Positions 1 to 11,027 are shown, numbered from the stretch's first letter. The stretch: 64,000 nt of DNA from Forficula auricularia (GCA_024734495.1 JALMQS010000722.1:504254-568253), one strand, 5' to 3'. Notes: generated from the letters alone by a model not told the origin. Program-made: numbers and translations.

Positions 1-257
1 AGAGACAAAGAATTAAAGAACATATTTCATCGATTAATGGAAATAAATTGGTCTCCGCGTTATCCATTCATGCTATTGACAACGAGCATAGTTTCGATTT
101 TGAAGGAGTTAAGATACTAGATTATGAGAAAAATTGGACCAAGAGAAAAATAAAAGAATCTCTTTATATATTGAAGGATATCGATAATTGTGTAAATTTC
201 AAAATGGATTCGGAAAACATATCAGAATGTTATAGTCTCATTGTGTCATTGTTGTGA
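1..257 (+). CDS. Penelope-like element, C-terminal GIY-YIG endonuclease end (partial)
   Basis: Open reading frame already open at the window edge (codons from base 3), stopping at TGA 255-257; about 84 codons are visible. The peptide contains RIKEH near its start, then LSIHAIDNEHSFDFEG, then KILDYEKNWTKRKIKES. This run (Arg-Ile-x-Glu-His, a second His, an FDFE block, then KR..E.l.I) is what I know from the C-terminal half of the GIY-YIG endonuclease of Penelope-like retroelements, which nicks DNA to prime reverse transcription. The GIY...YIG segment itself and the reverse transcriptase lie outside the window. About 500 bases after the stop lies a hammerhead-like motif (757-801), as expected for a Penelope terminal repeat. 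The family call rests on remembered motifs, not on a search. Confidence 0.7.
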   Translation, partial: RQRIKEHISSINGNKLVSALSIHAIDNEHSFDFEGVKILDYEKNWTKRKIKESLYILKDIDNCVNFKMDSENISECYSLIVSLL

Positions 258-756
258 GAATATTGATTTGATTTAGTGTGTTGATTAAACATGTATTGAT
301 TTTATAAGAAAAGTGTAATAGGGAGATGTGTATTTTGATATTTCGTTAATAAAAAATTAAAAATAAAGAATGAATTTAACTTATAATGTGTTTTTAGAAT
401 GGATTATTTATAATGGGTTTTTTAATTGTATAATAATTGACGATGCAATGAGATAATTAGAAAAAAATAAAATTGAAAATAGTATTTAATATAATCATTA
501 ATTCAAAATAGTTTCTAGTTCAGTGATAAACGTTTTTATAAATTGTTGCTATATATATATGTATGTGTGTGATTGTAATGAATTGTGTGATCTATCTATA
601 TTGAAGATTTAAGAATGAATGTTTCATGTGCAATGACAAATTCCGGTTCTTGAACGAGATGTATGTATGATTTCTAATTATTGTAAAAAAATTTTGTGTT
701 ATATAATTCTCTATAAAAAGAAAAAATGTAAATAAATGTTTCATTTCAATTTTTAG
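258..756 (+). other. AT-rich 3' region of the Penelope-like element
   Basis: No reading frame of note. Very AT-rich, with short ATATAT and GTGTGTG runs near 550-575. It connects the endonuclease stop to the hammerhead-bearing repeat and is interpreted as 3' untranslated or terminal-repeat sequence of the same element. I see no polyadenylation tail that would mark an end. Confidence 0.4.
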
Positions 757-893
757 AACTACTGAGGATGGTCGACCAGTGGTGACCGAAACTGTATAGT
801 TATCAATTAAATAATTCTAATAGTTATTAAAATTATTGTTTTATTATATTTGTGACAAAACCAACCCTTCAATTTAATGAAAAATTTAAATCA
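755..893 (+). repeat. Hammerhead-bearing terminal repeat, left copy
   Basis: This segment recurs in inverted orientation at about 4703-4838 with only scattered differences, including the run around ACAAAACCAACCCTTCAATT. The two copies face each other across about 3.8 kb. The left copy follows the Penelope-like endonuclease gene, so it is probably that element's terminal repeat; the right copy sits inside a broken reverse transcriptase of a different LINE. Confidence 0.7.
757..801 (+). ncRNA. Hammerhead-ribozyme-like motif (Penelope-associated)
   Basis: Core CTGAGGA (762-768) fits CUGANGA. One extra T follows; then stem II GGTC (770-773) pairs with GACC (784-787), then GAAA (788-791). A minimal stem III (AC/GT, 791-795) leads to a GTA cleavage triplet ending at 796. 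Stem I is AACTA (757-761) with TAGTT (797-801), five perfect pairs. The inverted copy at 4789-4837 differs at the variable N7 position of the core, which a real motif would tolerate. Very short stem III is typical of Penelope-type hammerheads as I know them. The extra base after A9 is unusual. Activity is inferred, not shown. Confidence 0.7.
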
Positions 894-968
894 AGTCACT
901 TAAGTTCTGGAAGAAAATTAATATTATCTTTATGTTTTTTTTTCACTGTGAATGTTTTCATTCTTTTT

Positions 969-1222
969 ACTTTATCCATGCAAAGCAGAAGTTTTGTAAT
1001 CGGCCTCGTGCCAAGTGGAACTTCATAGCTTCCTCAGGTAAAGACCATAGGACCAATGATTTCAACCATAGTCAAAATTTGTAGTATTCTTTCAGTTTGA
1101 ATTTAGGGACCTGACGGTTCTTCCAAAAATTACATGGGGTCTCGTCTAGAGTCTTATCAGATATTATTAATAATAAAGGAATCAAAATAAACATATTAAT
1201 ATTTCAAATGTCTATGGATAAA
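969..1222 (+). repeat. Degenerate ACTTTATCC-family MITE
   Basis: Begins ACTTTATCC and ends near ATGGATAAA. The interior matches the better copies at 23011-23670 and 41728-42305, sharing the TCCTCAGGTAAAGAC block and the ATTACATGGGGTCTCGTC block. Shorter and more diverged than those copies. Confidence 0.65.
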
Positions 1223-1394
1223 TTCTAGCAACAATCCGTTGCAGTCCATTTTTTTTCAATTTCTTATTGTAATACGAATTTCAAACAAAGTTATCAATAT
1301 TAAGATAAACTTAATTAAATTTGTATTCCCAAGTTCTCTGCATCATGAAAAAAAGAGGAAAAAATTTCATGGATTTTAAGATGGTATCTTTGAT

Positions 1395-1545
1395 CGTGAA
1401 AAATTGAAATCTATGTCAAAAGTAGGAAGCGAGTTTTATTCTCTAGAAGTCATAAGGATAAAGGAGATTGCGAATGCATTTATTCGATTTCTATCTAATT
1501 TGTCTGCGAAGATTTCAAAATCGCGAGTTAATCTTACAACATGTA
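1395..1545 (-). pseudogene. LINE 3'-end relic
   Basis: On the minus strand this matches, with decay, the C-terminal segment of the LINE family seen better at 5315-5641 and 27446-27945 (the block around tyr-pro-met-thr-ser-arg-asn-trp-asn). No intact frame remains. Recognised mainly by alignment by eye with the other copies in the window. Confidence 0.5.
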
Positions 1546-1633
1546 AATTAGAAATAAATCGAATAAATACACTGGTCAAAAATAATGTATTTTTTATCCC
1601 TTCCCCAGACCTGCTACTTTCTTTTTGCTAGAG

Positions 1634-1854
1634 TAGTGTTTCTCAACCTTTTTTGGTTGGCGGTAAAAATATCTGGAATCATTTGCGGCACACCTAAATA
1701 TAAAAAAAGTAAAAGTTGTATGATACAAAAAAATGAAGTAATTACAAATACCTACTATTTCAAACTTAAAAAACCCATGCAATTTTAATTATTTGTCAAA
1801 AACGCTCTCGGCATATTTGACAATCTCTCTCAACACACAGATTGAGAAACACTG
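1634..1854. mobile_element. hAT-type MITE, copy 1
   Basis: About 220 bp bounded by AGTGTTTCTCAACC and its inverted counterpart GATTGAGAAACACT. The interior contains GGAATCATTTGCGGCACACC and is shared with 2689-2910. Flanks carry CTAGAG on the left and CTTAGAG on the right, consistent with a worn 8-bp duplication centred on TA, as hAT elements leave. No coding capacity. Confidence 0.8.
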
Positions 1855-2688
1855 ACTTAGAGATCCCAAAATCTAAACAGTTCTCCCCATTGAAAATATA
1901 AAAATTTTGCTACAGAACAAACTTTCTAAGACGATTTCTTTTTATGAATTTAATTTTTCTATTGAATGATGAAAATGAAGAAAAAAGTAAAACTTTTTCA
2001 CGACCCAGTACGTTCGCCAGTTAGAACAAGCATTTTTCTCACATTATTGTCTGAATTTTATTGAAGTTGAATTAAATATTTGCTCTCTTTTTAACGAGTA
2101 TTTTGATCCAAGAGCAAAAGGCCATTCCTAGAATAATAGAAATTAAAAATTAAATCTTTAATAGTCTGAACTGGCCTTGACTTGTATTTCGCATCCTTGC
2201 ATTTCCTTCCCTATAGATAATTCTATCCACACCCTTTTTAGTTATTTTTCTCGATCGGATTCGAATGAAAAAAATCGCCCCCCCCCCTCCCCCTGCACAT
2301 TTATTAATAGAAAAAATCTCGATCAAAACAATTCTCGTTATTATGTTAATTATTCTTTAATATATTAATGAGAAAATTATAAATTTATTTAACTTTATTA
2401 TTTCAAGTTAGAAATATATACTAGTAAGTTCAGATATTATTTTCACTTGATATTTGACAAAAATCACCTGAATTCGATTCGCGATTGAATCAAATATAGG
2501 AAACATACGATTAATTAATAGAAAATAAGTGAAAAATTTTTCAAGACTCGGGTCGCTAGATATGCCTTAATAATTAATAATAAACTTAATATAAATTGTT
2601 TATTTATGCCTATATTATGACTTCGCATTAAAATCTCAATAAATTTTTTTCTTTTTTCATTTTTGAACCAGAATTTTTAAAGCTAGAT

Positions 2689-2910
2689 CAGTGTTTCTCA
2701 ACCTTTTTTAGTTGAAGGCACATTAAAAATATCTGGAATCATTTGCGGCACACCTGAATATAAAAAATGTAAAAGTTGTATTATACGAAAAAAAAAAAAG
2801 TAACTACAAATACTATTTAAAGTTACAAAACCGATTAATATAAAGTTACTTATTTGTCAAAAAGCATCACGGCACATTTGACACTCTCTCGCGGCAGGTT
2901 GAAAACACTG
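2689..2910. mobile_element. hAT-type MITE, copy 2
   Basis: Second copy of the element at 1634-1854, same orientation. Ends CAGTGTTTCTCAACC and GGTTGAAAACACTG. Both copies sit next to a CTAGA sequence, suggesting the same insertion preference. Confidence 0.8.
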
Positions 2911-3667
2911 TTCTAGAGGCTTACTATATCCTTAGTTTTTCAAGCTCTGGCAAATTTTTATAGTATTGTAATTGAAATGTAAATAAAAAGAAAGTAAATT
3001 AATTAAATTCACTCACTTAGACACTAAAATAGAACATTTCAAACAAAGTCCTAAAAAAATATTTTGAATTTTTCTTAATTATATCAAAACGTTTTTCTAA
3101 TGTGTATAATTGATTGGTTTATTTAATTTAAAAAAGGAATTATAATAATAAAAAGAAATGAGAATATTTTTAATCCTTTGACAGTCACCTTTTGAATGGA
3201 GCTATTGTTGCAACCCTTTTAGAGGTTGATTTTTTACAAAAGCGTAGTATACATTGCTGACCCTTTTCGAGGTGCAATTTTTAAATGGAAATGTTTTCTC
3301 ACTTGCGAATTGTATTTGTGTTTGTCCGCGGGCTACAAAGCGATTGCTTCAAATTCACTGACGGAATATCTAAAAATGTATTCAATCTGTGTAGTGCTTT
3401 TACGAGAGAATATTACTTGAAAAATAAAATTGTAAATTACGGATAATTAATTTATCTTTGAATCCATTTGGTAATGATGATTATTTATTTTTAAATAATT
3501 TAACAACAATTTCTTCAAACCCAGTGACATATTCTAGCTATTTATTTTTTGTTTTATTTATTTTATTATTTATTTATTCTTCCCAGTGTATTTATTTATT
3601 TATTTTTATTATTTGGAGGACATGAGGTATTACTTTTTTTTGTTATTATTATTATTATTTTATTCTT

Positions 3668-4005
3668 GGTCACAGCATACTAAGGTTTCACACCGTTCTG
3701 CTGTGACCACACCCTGAGCCACTCAACCCAATCCTGAGTGGGAGGATCGGAGTGCTATAAGGGGAGATCTGAAGGCGCTTAAATAAAAAAAAACATAAAA
3801 AGATGATGTACCGATAAGCTGCAACTTCTCTAGACCACAATAGACCTAGCATCGTGAAAAGAAGAATAACAAATATTTCAGGGATTGGGGTGAATTTGAA
3901 GGTACCTCTGAATGGGATTCTTGAAAAACTAAAGGTTATAAATAACATCGAAAAAAAGGATTCAGTAAGAGAATTCCACTTTCTACAAGTCACAGAATAA
4001 ACTAG
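3668..4005 (-). pseudogene. LINE 3' fragment (C-terminus of reverse transcriptase polyprotein)
   Basis: A minus-strand frame starts MTCRKWNSLTESFFS, matching the conserved x-x-S-R-x-W-N-S-L-P motif at the C-terminus of several non-LTR elements in this window. Downstream frame continuity with an RT is lost. It is adjacent to another such fragment (4030-4340), both on the minus strand. Confidence 0.55.
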
Positions 4006-4029
4006 TTAGTTAATACGTTTTTTTAATAC

Positions 4030-4340
4030 TTTCGAATGGAAAAGAGGCACACTAAAAAGATGTAATCCCTATAGATCTTGAAAGACACTTACTTGCATTA
4101 CCCAAAAGAGGAGAAGAAATTGATCAGATAAAAGGGTGGATACGTAGGTGTCTGAGAAGCCGGGTTTTAAAGATTTGAAGATTATAAGTGTCGGGAAAGA
4201 CGGAGTCCGGGAGAGAGTTCTAGCTTTTCGAAGTCATGGAGACAAATTTAGTGCCGAATGAAGTGGTCCGGTACTTTTTCAATTTAAAAAATAGGATATA
4301 ATGGAAAATACGGACTTGAGAAGCGAGGGATTTACTGAAA
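4030..4340 (-). pseudogene. LINE 3' fragment, second family
   Basis: Read on the minus strand it gives a decayed form of the terminal segment of the LINE at 5315-5641: a match to the ATGACTTCGAA..TGGAACTCTC region, then a CACTTATAATCTTCAAA block, then a tail matching the GGTAATGCAAG region. Multiple frame breaks. Confidence 0.55.
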
Positions 4341-4702
4341 GTTTAAAATTGTAAAATTATTATAAAGTATTTTATTATTGTATATAATATTTTTAAGTTT
4401 TGAAAAATACCTACATATTTTGCGAAAAAAATGGAATTAAAAATTAAAATTAAATATTACTATAAGTTGTTTTTCATTGTTTTATAACCAAGTTTTTTTT
4501 GAAAAATATTTATATTTAATTTCATTGATAATTATTTAGAACTATATCTAATTAGAAAATTGACCTAGTGCATCAAAAATTTTTTAATTTCGAATACTTA
4601 TATGCATATTTGGACTGTTTATATTGAAAGTGGGGTAAGTCCAGTTTTTGTTATTTTGAGATATTTGTATTTATATTTTTAAAAATAAATACCTACATAG
4701 AT

Positions 4703-4838
4703 ATTTATTTTTCATTAAATTGAAGGGTTGGTTTTGTCACAAATATAATAAAACAATAATTTTAATAACTATTTGAATTATTTAATTGATAACTATACAG
4801 TTTCGGTCACCACTGGTCGACCATCTTCAGTAGTAACT
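4703..4838 (-). repeat. Hammerhead-bearing terminal repeat, right copy
   Basis: Inverted copy of 755-893. On the minus strand it interrupts the broken reverse transcriptase at 4840-5945, whose frame runs up to the boundary (…EVWDIG) and then into this repeat. LINE insertions lose their 5' ends, not their 3' ends, so this repeat most likely inserted into the LINE. Confidence 0.7.
4789..4837 (-). ncRNA. Hammerhead-ribozyme-like motif, inverted partner
   Basis: Minus strand: core CTGAAGA (4824-4830), an extra T, stem II GGTC/GACC with a longer helix possible, GAAA, AC(T)GT stem III and a GTA cleavage triplet. Stem I pairs GTTACTA (plus 4831-4837) with TAGTTAT (plus 4789-4795), six of seven positions. 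Compared with 757-801 the stem I sequence has changed while pairing is largely kept. Confidence 0.65.
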
Positions 4839-4839
4839 C

Positions 4840-5945
4840 CGATATCCCATACCTCAGCCCCATAGGTAGTAACACTACGAACGAGGCTTGTATAAATTTT
4901 CATTTTTGTGGATCTCCTAAACGTTTTGTCCTATAAAATTGAGTGCAAGGCTCTTGTTATCTATCTACTCTTTATAATCCTTTCGTTTACTTCGATGCGG
5001 CTATTTCAATCTTTATTAAATATTATACCCAAATATTTATATTTTTCAACCTCCGATAACTTCTTCTCTTCCTCCAATATTATGTCCGATATCATATTAT
5101 TTCCGACTGACAAATATTCAGATTTTTTATAATTTATTTTTAAGCCCCCCTGGTTAAAAGCCTCATTTAGTTTCCTCACCATGTAGTCAAGACCCATTTC
5201 ATCATTTTCAATAACCAGCTGATCGTCCGCAAAAAATAGTGTAAAAATCATTCTCTCTCCAATTTGTATTCCCAAGCTGTTGCACTTTCTTGACCACCCG
5301 TGAAGAATCCTATCCAAAGCATGCTTGGCGCGTAGCACGCGTTTTGCAGACTCCCAACACTCTTTCGCGGTCAAATTAGAAAAGTGCCGGACCACTTCAT
5401 TCGCCAATACATATATCCCCATGACTTCAAGGAACTGGAACTCTCTCCCAGCCTCCATCTTTCCTAGCACTTATAATCTTCAAACTTTCAAAACCCGAGT
5501 GCATAAACACCTACGTCTACACCCTCTCACTTAATCAACTTTCCCTTCTCTTCGGTAATGCAAGGGTCTTTCGATATCCATAGGGGCTAGATCTTTACTG
5601 GTGCACCCCTTCTTGCATTCGATTGCATTAAAAAAAAGATCTTGAAGAGAGCCGGCGATAGGCTACATCCCTGTCTGAGACCTTTTGAAATTTCAAACTG
5701 ATCAGACACATTGTTGTTTATTTTTGTTTGTAAGGTGTTATCTTTATATAGACTTACATTAGCCTTGATTAATGTAGGGTTTATTTTTAGTTCTTCCATT
5801 TTTTCCCAGAGATAGTTAATAGGAACGCTATCATAGATGCTCGAGGTCTATAAAAGCAATATGTGTTTCCTGATTTCTTTGAAGTCTTTTTTCCAATATA
5901 ATTTTTAGGGTGTATAATGTATATATTATCTATTGTGGACCTTCC
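4840..5945 (-). pseudogene. Non-LTR retrotransposon reverse transcriptase, broken and interrupted
   Basis: Minus strand, in order: FRAGRSTIDN, then IAFIDLE, then a frameshift just before the A-Y-D block, then GLRQGCSLSPALF (RT motif 4 region), a foreign insertion (5315-5641), then LFFADDQLV (the FADD catalytic motif), GLKINYKKSEYL, KYKYLGIIFN and SVTTYGAEVW. This is a recognisable reverse transcriptase palm and thumb order. The frames on either side of the insertion join with codon register kept. Stops and frameshifts occur before 4840. Clade not assigned. Confidence 0.8.
5315..5641 (+). mobile_element. 5'-truncated LINE 3' end with poly(A), inserted in the RT gene
   Basis: The plus strand carries the LINE C-terminal block TYIPMTSRNWNSLPAS, then FKTRVHKHLRLHPLT and a stop, a short 3' UTR (GGTAATGCAAG..., ...GATTGCATT) and an A-run at about 5629-5639. 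The same 3' end recurs at 27446-27945 and, reversed, at 30118-30912. Left flank CTATCCAA and right flank AAGATCTTGAAG rejoin the interrupted RT frame, so the boundaries are precise; any target duplication is at most a few A's. Confidence 0.8.
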
Positions 5946-8900
5946 CGCTCTGAACAAACATTTTATTTATAATCAAAAAAATTTTCGTGAATAATTTCTA
6001 AAGAAAATAATTTAAAAGTATTTTTTTTTTTTAATTTTTTCGTCAATGCTGCCTGCGGGTGGGTTGGCCAGACCTGGGCTAACTAAAGAGGTATATAATG
6101 AATGTCATAATATGACATCCTCTTTTGTTCAAATACTCCGAAGATGTGTATGCTGGCCTGTTTAGTTTTAAACGAAACCCTAAAAAGGAAAATTTCAGAA
6201 CCGCTTATACATTGGACCATGGAAACAAGATAACCGAAACGAAAATTAGTTTTATTGCTCGTTTTTAAATTGCATCTAGCATATTGCTTTAATTAGAATA
6301 CTTACAGAAACGTTCTTTTTGCCGGTATGTAAGTATTAATACATAGAATGATTCTATCTAAAAAAAACACTCATTTATTTAATACTCAAGTCATTTCCTT
6401 TATTTAATATCCGCTCTGAATAAAAAAAAACATTTATTATTTTCTCATTTGTATTCATTAACTTTCATCAAAAATGGATTCAATTTAAATTTAACAACTG
6501 AATGTAAAGGCTCGCCGTTTATGGAATTTCCTCTCTCTTGTCTCGATAAATTGAATCAATTTTATTTGAAAATGCAGCTTTGAAAATGCAGCTTTGAAAA
6601 AGCTCTTTAAACTATGTCTTTTCAACACAAAGCTTTAATTTGTCCAGAAAGGACAACTGAGTGAAACTTCCTCAAAAAAGATTAATAATAAAATAATCCT
6701 ACTTTCTCTCTTACTTTTGACTATCACTTTTTGCTTAACTTTATTATCTACCCTTATGTAAAGGTCAAATAGAAAATAATGAGTTTGTTTTTGTAAACGT
6801 CCAGGCTTCTGTAGAAAGCTTAGGTTTTACTGGTAAATTCTAAAATTTACTAAGCTAATATGATAAACGCCCTCAAAAGTTTAAAAAATGTTTTCCTTTT
6901 ACTAAAAAATATTAAAACGTATCAATTTTCCTTTCAAAAACATGTACGTTGTACACTGTTACAAATTTCTTATCTAATTTTAATATAAATATAGAAGTAG
7001 GCCTCAAAACTTTTTTAGTAATTTACATAGCAGTATTCTAATCTTACAACATATTTTTTATTAATACTTATCTAATTAATACAAGGAAAAAGTAAAGTTA
7101 CAATTTATTTTTGTATTTCTGCAATGAGAATGTGATTTTACCAATATAATATAGTATTGTTTTTACCATACTCGATCTTGTAAATTTCCTATCTTTTTGT
7201 ATTGTAAACATATAGTAAATTTACAATTTTTTTAACAGTGTAGATAGCATGAATTTACGCCGTAATCTTTTTCTAAGATCTATTTTTCTGGAAAATATTC
7301 AGTTTTTATAAAATATTATTTATGGATATAGACTAAAGGAATCAATAAATAATAATTAATATAAGATTATTTCCAATATTTTTATAAGTTTATATTTTGT
7401 ATAAGAAAATTTTGCCCTTGTTATTTTGATTGATCCTTTGTAGCAAATTCGATTAAAAAAAGGAAAACGTCATGGAATACATTAAAAATGAAAGGAAATT
7501 AAAAAGGATAACCTCGATAAAAAAAATTCAATTAATTTCTTTATTACATGAAGCGCGCGGATTTGTTATTAAAAAAAAAAAAAAAAATGGAATCCCAAAT
7601 ACAAAGATTTAAAATATAATATTCTCTTAAATTAAGAAACCCTTCTATCTCTTTACCACAATATATTTATTCACCTCATTCCTTTGTCTCATTCACATTG
7701 CCTTATAAGGTCGACTTCAAAATTTCAGGAGAATCTTTAAATTTTCAAATTATTATTGGATATTTCGAAAATTTGTATAAAAAACATTTTTTTGTTATGA
7801 AAAGTATATTGGTTGGTTCTCGAAATGAAATAAAATTCAAGGGGCAATTAAAATGAATGATTTTTCCAAAAAGGCCGCGATAGAAGGTTTGAATTTGCTG
7901 ACTGGTAGATATATCTTCCAGTTCAAGCATGCCAAAGACAAGTCCAGACAAATTTTAGTCGTATAAAAATAAATTGCTCTCGCTGAGGAACTATTAAAAT
8001 AGTAATAATACAAAAAAGGAATAAATAAAGATGATTCGAGAATTTCTGGACTAATTAATTTTTAAGAACTCTCAATATATAAGATCGGAAATAAGTAAGA
8101 GTGCTATGACTTAGCTTGGTGATAGCAATAGAATTAGGAGAAATTGAAGATTTTCTTTTAGGACATGATGATTCATTGTGGAAGATGGTCGATTTCCAAC
8201 TGTGTAGTTTAAGTCATTAGATTTAATTTCTGACTCCTACCATCCTTCACACAAAGCAGTATCCGTTTGAGGCGAAGGTCCCAAAATATATTTTTAAAAA
8301 ATCTAATGTTAAATTTGAAAAATATCAAAAATAATGCCGTATTCGATGAAATTTGGAAAACAAAGCGAAGAATAAAATAAAATTTCAAAAAATGGATGGT
8401 ACTTTTTTGTACAGGATCCTCTGGTTGAAAAGTCCCCAACCGCCACTGTTGTGTACATATTTTGTTTAAAATTTTAGATATAATAAACTATTCCTTCTTA
8501 GTTTTTGTATATTTTAATATAACTACATACATAATTTTAAATATTTTGAAAGAATTGGTCGCCTTTTTTTGGTTACATATATGGTATATATTATTGTATA
8601 AATAAGGTTGTATAAGCAATAAGTAAATTGTTTGTAACAACACAAGCTCACAGGATGGTTTATTAACTTCGAAATTAGCTCACGCACATATTAAGCTTGG
8701 AGACCGCTCTATTCATCGACTGGTCTCGCCTAGCTCTTACGCAGCTTTCATTCTTTTCTGAGCAATATGTTGCCTAAATACAGGCGCACCAACGTAATAA
8801 ACCAAATTCAAATTCAGACTATATTTTGAGAATTTTAATTAGTACAGTTAATTATTTATATTTTATAATTCTATATTTTTCTTATACGTGCAAAAAAATT

Positions 8901-9725
8901 GAATAAGTTATAAAGCTCTATTGAAAAAATAATTCAAATTCAAGTTCGATTTCGAACAATAGCTACAATATTCAATTATTTTTTCACTCGTGATTGTAAA
9001 AGACGAAAGAATTGAATATTGGCTGATAAATTGAAATAATTAATGATGAAGACTATGTATGGTCTATGCTTAGAAAAAGCTCGTAAATCCCCTTAACTGT
9101 GTTTCATCTAACTTCGGGTTCCTCGCTACTAATTTGAAAGAACTTGACGATACCAACTTAATCATGATGATTTCACTTTTCATCTTAGATGGTGTGAAAA
9201 AAAATGAGAAAAACTACAGACTTTATAGAAAATTATTGAAAAAAGTAACCCTATTTAGAGCCTTTTTAGAACCTTTTTTTTGCAAAAAAATGAAACTTTT
9301 TAAGTAGACTTTTTCGTGGAAAAAAAGCCTTTTTGTGCCCTCTCTACTTCTGAGCAGGGCCACATTAATTACATGGTTAAATGGGCTTTTTTGGACGGCA
9401 ATTTTGCTTCCGCTCAAATCAGTTTGAAAGCTGGAGCTACGGAACGAAATATTTAATTTATACATATATAATAAATTACTTCTGTTTTTTTTTGCTTATA
9501 TAGTTTGTTTTTGTTCATAGAGGTTATTTGAATTTTGTTTTTTCTTTATTTATTGGTAATATACTGACTTTTTCTAGTTCAGAAACTTTTCTAAAACTTC
9601 ACCGACCACCCGCAATTATTTTCAACCTCCAGGTTATATTTTCTTATGAAGAGGGGCGCATAATTGTTATTAGTCAATGGGGCCAAATATCTTAGGACGG
9701 TCCTGCTTATGAGCTAGGCTCAATA
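5946..9725. other. AT-rich stretch without recognisable genes
   Basis: Nothing coding recognised on either strand; only short accidental frames. Notable items are an A-run near 7570-7590 and a stretch 8447-8643 that begins TGTTGTGTACAT, contains TATAAATAAGG and ends GTAACAACA. That last one has the look of a solo LTR, but no flanking duplication was found. Confidence 0.4.
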
Positions 9726-9727
9726 TA

Positions 9728-11025
9728 TTGGATTGGCAACTAAGTAATTGCGGACTTTTTTTTCTTTTTTTTTAGAAAATCAAAGACAATTTTTTCATGG
9801 AAATAAATAACTTTATTCTGTAATGTATTGCCCATTTTGATCAATGACCTTTTGCCATCTTTCAGGCAGCATCATAATCCCACGTTCATAAAACTTCTGG
9901 TTTTTATTAGCAAAAAACTGAATCAGGTACGATTTGACATCATCATCATTATTGAAATTTTTACCATTCAATGAGTTTTGTAAAGATCGAAATAAAAAGT
10001 AATCAGATGGTGCAAGGTCAGGACTATATGGTGGATGTGGCAAAACATCCCAACCAAGCTCCAATAATTTTTGCCGAGGGACCAAAGATGTGTGTGGCCT
10101 TGCATTGTCATGATGGAATACAACACCTTTTCGATTTGTCAATTCGGCCCGCTTTTCTTCAACTGCATTGTTTAATTTCGTTAGTTGTTCAATGTAGACA
10201 ACAGAATTGATCGTTCGGTTGGGTGGTAAGAGTTCAAAGTAGACAATTCCTTTGTAATCCCACCAAACCGATAACAAAACCTTCTTTTGATGAATACCAG
10301 CTTTTGATGTTGTTTGAGCTGGTTCACCTGGCCTTCTCCACGATCTTTTCCGCTTGATATTGTTGTAAACAACCCATTTTTCATCGCCAGTTATTAGTCG
10401 TTTTAAAAATGGATCATTTTCATTAAGGTTCTTTAGCAAATTGCAGCTGTTAATGCGTTGCGTTAAATGCGTTTCTTTCAGTTCGTGAGGAACCCATGTA
10501 TCGAGTTTTTGAACATAGCCAAGTTGTTTTAAGTGATTTTCAATCCATGTATGTGATACATGAAGCTTCTCTGCAATCTCACGTGTTGTACTGTGACGAT
10601 CCGAATCGATTATTGCTTTGATTAGGTCGTCATCCACTTCAACTGGACGACCAGAGCGTTTTTCATCTTTGAGTGAAAAATCACCAGAACAAAATTTGGC
10701 AAACCAATTTTGACACTGCCGTTCTTTTAAGGATTCGTCGCCATAAACAGCACATAACTTTTTGTGAGCTTGCGATGCGTTTTTCTCTTTGCGGAAATAA
10801 AAAAGCAAAATATTACGAAAATGTTCCTTTTGATTTTCCATTTTTCAAAGAACGCCAAACGAAAACTACGCAACCGATCAAAAAACTTTTTTTACTGATT
10901 GACAGCTGAATTGCCAACTATCAAATAACAAAATGTGTTTTACATTTGGACTACGCCAGCAAACCTAAAAATTCAACTGAAGCCATCTATGAGTGAAATC
11001 CGCAATTACTTAGTTGCCAACCTTA
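9728..11025 (-). mobile_element. mariner element, apparently complete
   Basis: A 1.3-kb element with terminal inverted repeats: TTGGCAACTAAGTAATTGCG from 9733 and its exact complement ending at 11020, extended by a few imperfect outer bases. TA dinucleotides at 9726-9727 and 11026-11027 fit the TA target duplication of this superfamily. It holds one uninterrupted transposase gene (9813-10841). Length and layout are those of a full mariner. It is the least decayed mobile element in the window. Confidence 0.93.
9813..10841 (-). CDS. mariner transposase, full length
   Basis: 342 codons from ATG to stop with no interruption; family members are usually about 345 residues. It cuts and pastes its own element by binding the terminal repeats. 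Two helix-turn-helix regions (about residues 12-55 and 85-110) are joined by KRSGRPVEV. The linker motif WVPHEL is at 116-121. Catalytic Asp are D153 (in LITGDEKW), D245 (in FHHDNARPH) and D280 (in YSPDLAPSDYF). D245 and D280 are separated by 34 residues, the DD34D spacing of mariners. No key residue is missing, so activity is plausible. I place it near the irritans subfamily from its general look only. Confidence 0.95.
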   Translation of the reverse strand: MENQKEHFRNILLFYFRKEKNASQAHKKLCAVYGDESLKERQCQNWFAKFCSGDFSLKDEKRSGRPVEVDDDLIKAIIDSDRHSTTREIAEKLHVSHTWIENHLKQLGYVQKLDTWVPHELKETHLTQRINSCNLLKNLNENDPFLKRLITGDEKWVVYNNIKRKRSWRRPGEPAQTTSKAGIHQKKVLLSVWWDYKGIVYFELLPPNRTINSVVYIEQLTKLNNAVEEKRAELTNRKGVVFHHDNARPHTSLVPRQKLLELGWDVLPHPPYSPDLAPSDYFLFRSLQNSLNGKNFNNDDDVKSYLIQFFANKNQKFYERGIMMLPERWQKVIDQNGQYITE

Positions 11026-11027
11026 TA

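Noticed and set aside
8447..8643. Solo LTR of a copia-type element (TGTTG...CAACA ends, TATAAATA inside)
   Set aside because: No matching 4-6-bp flanking duplication, no second copy and no primer-binding or polypurine site could be seen. Mentioned only as a possibility in the gap note.
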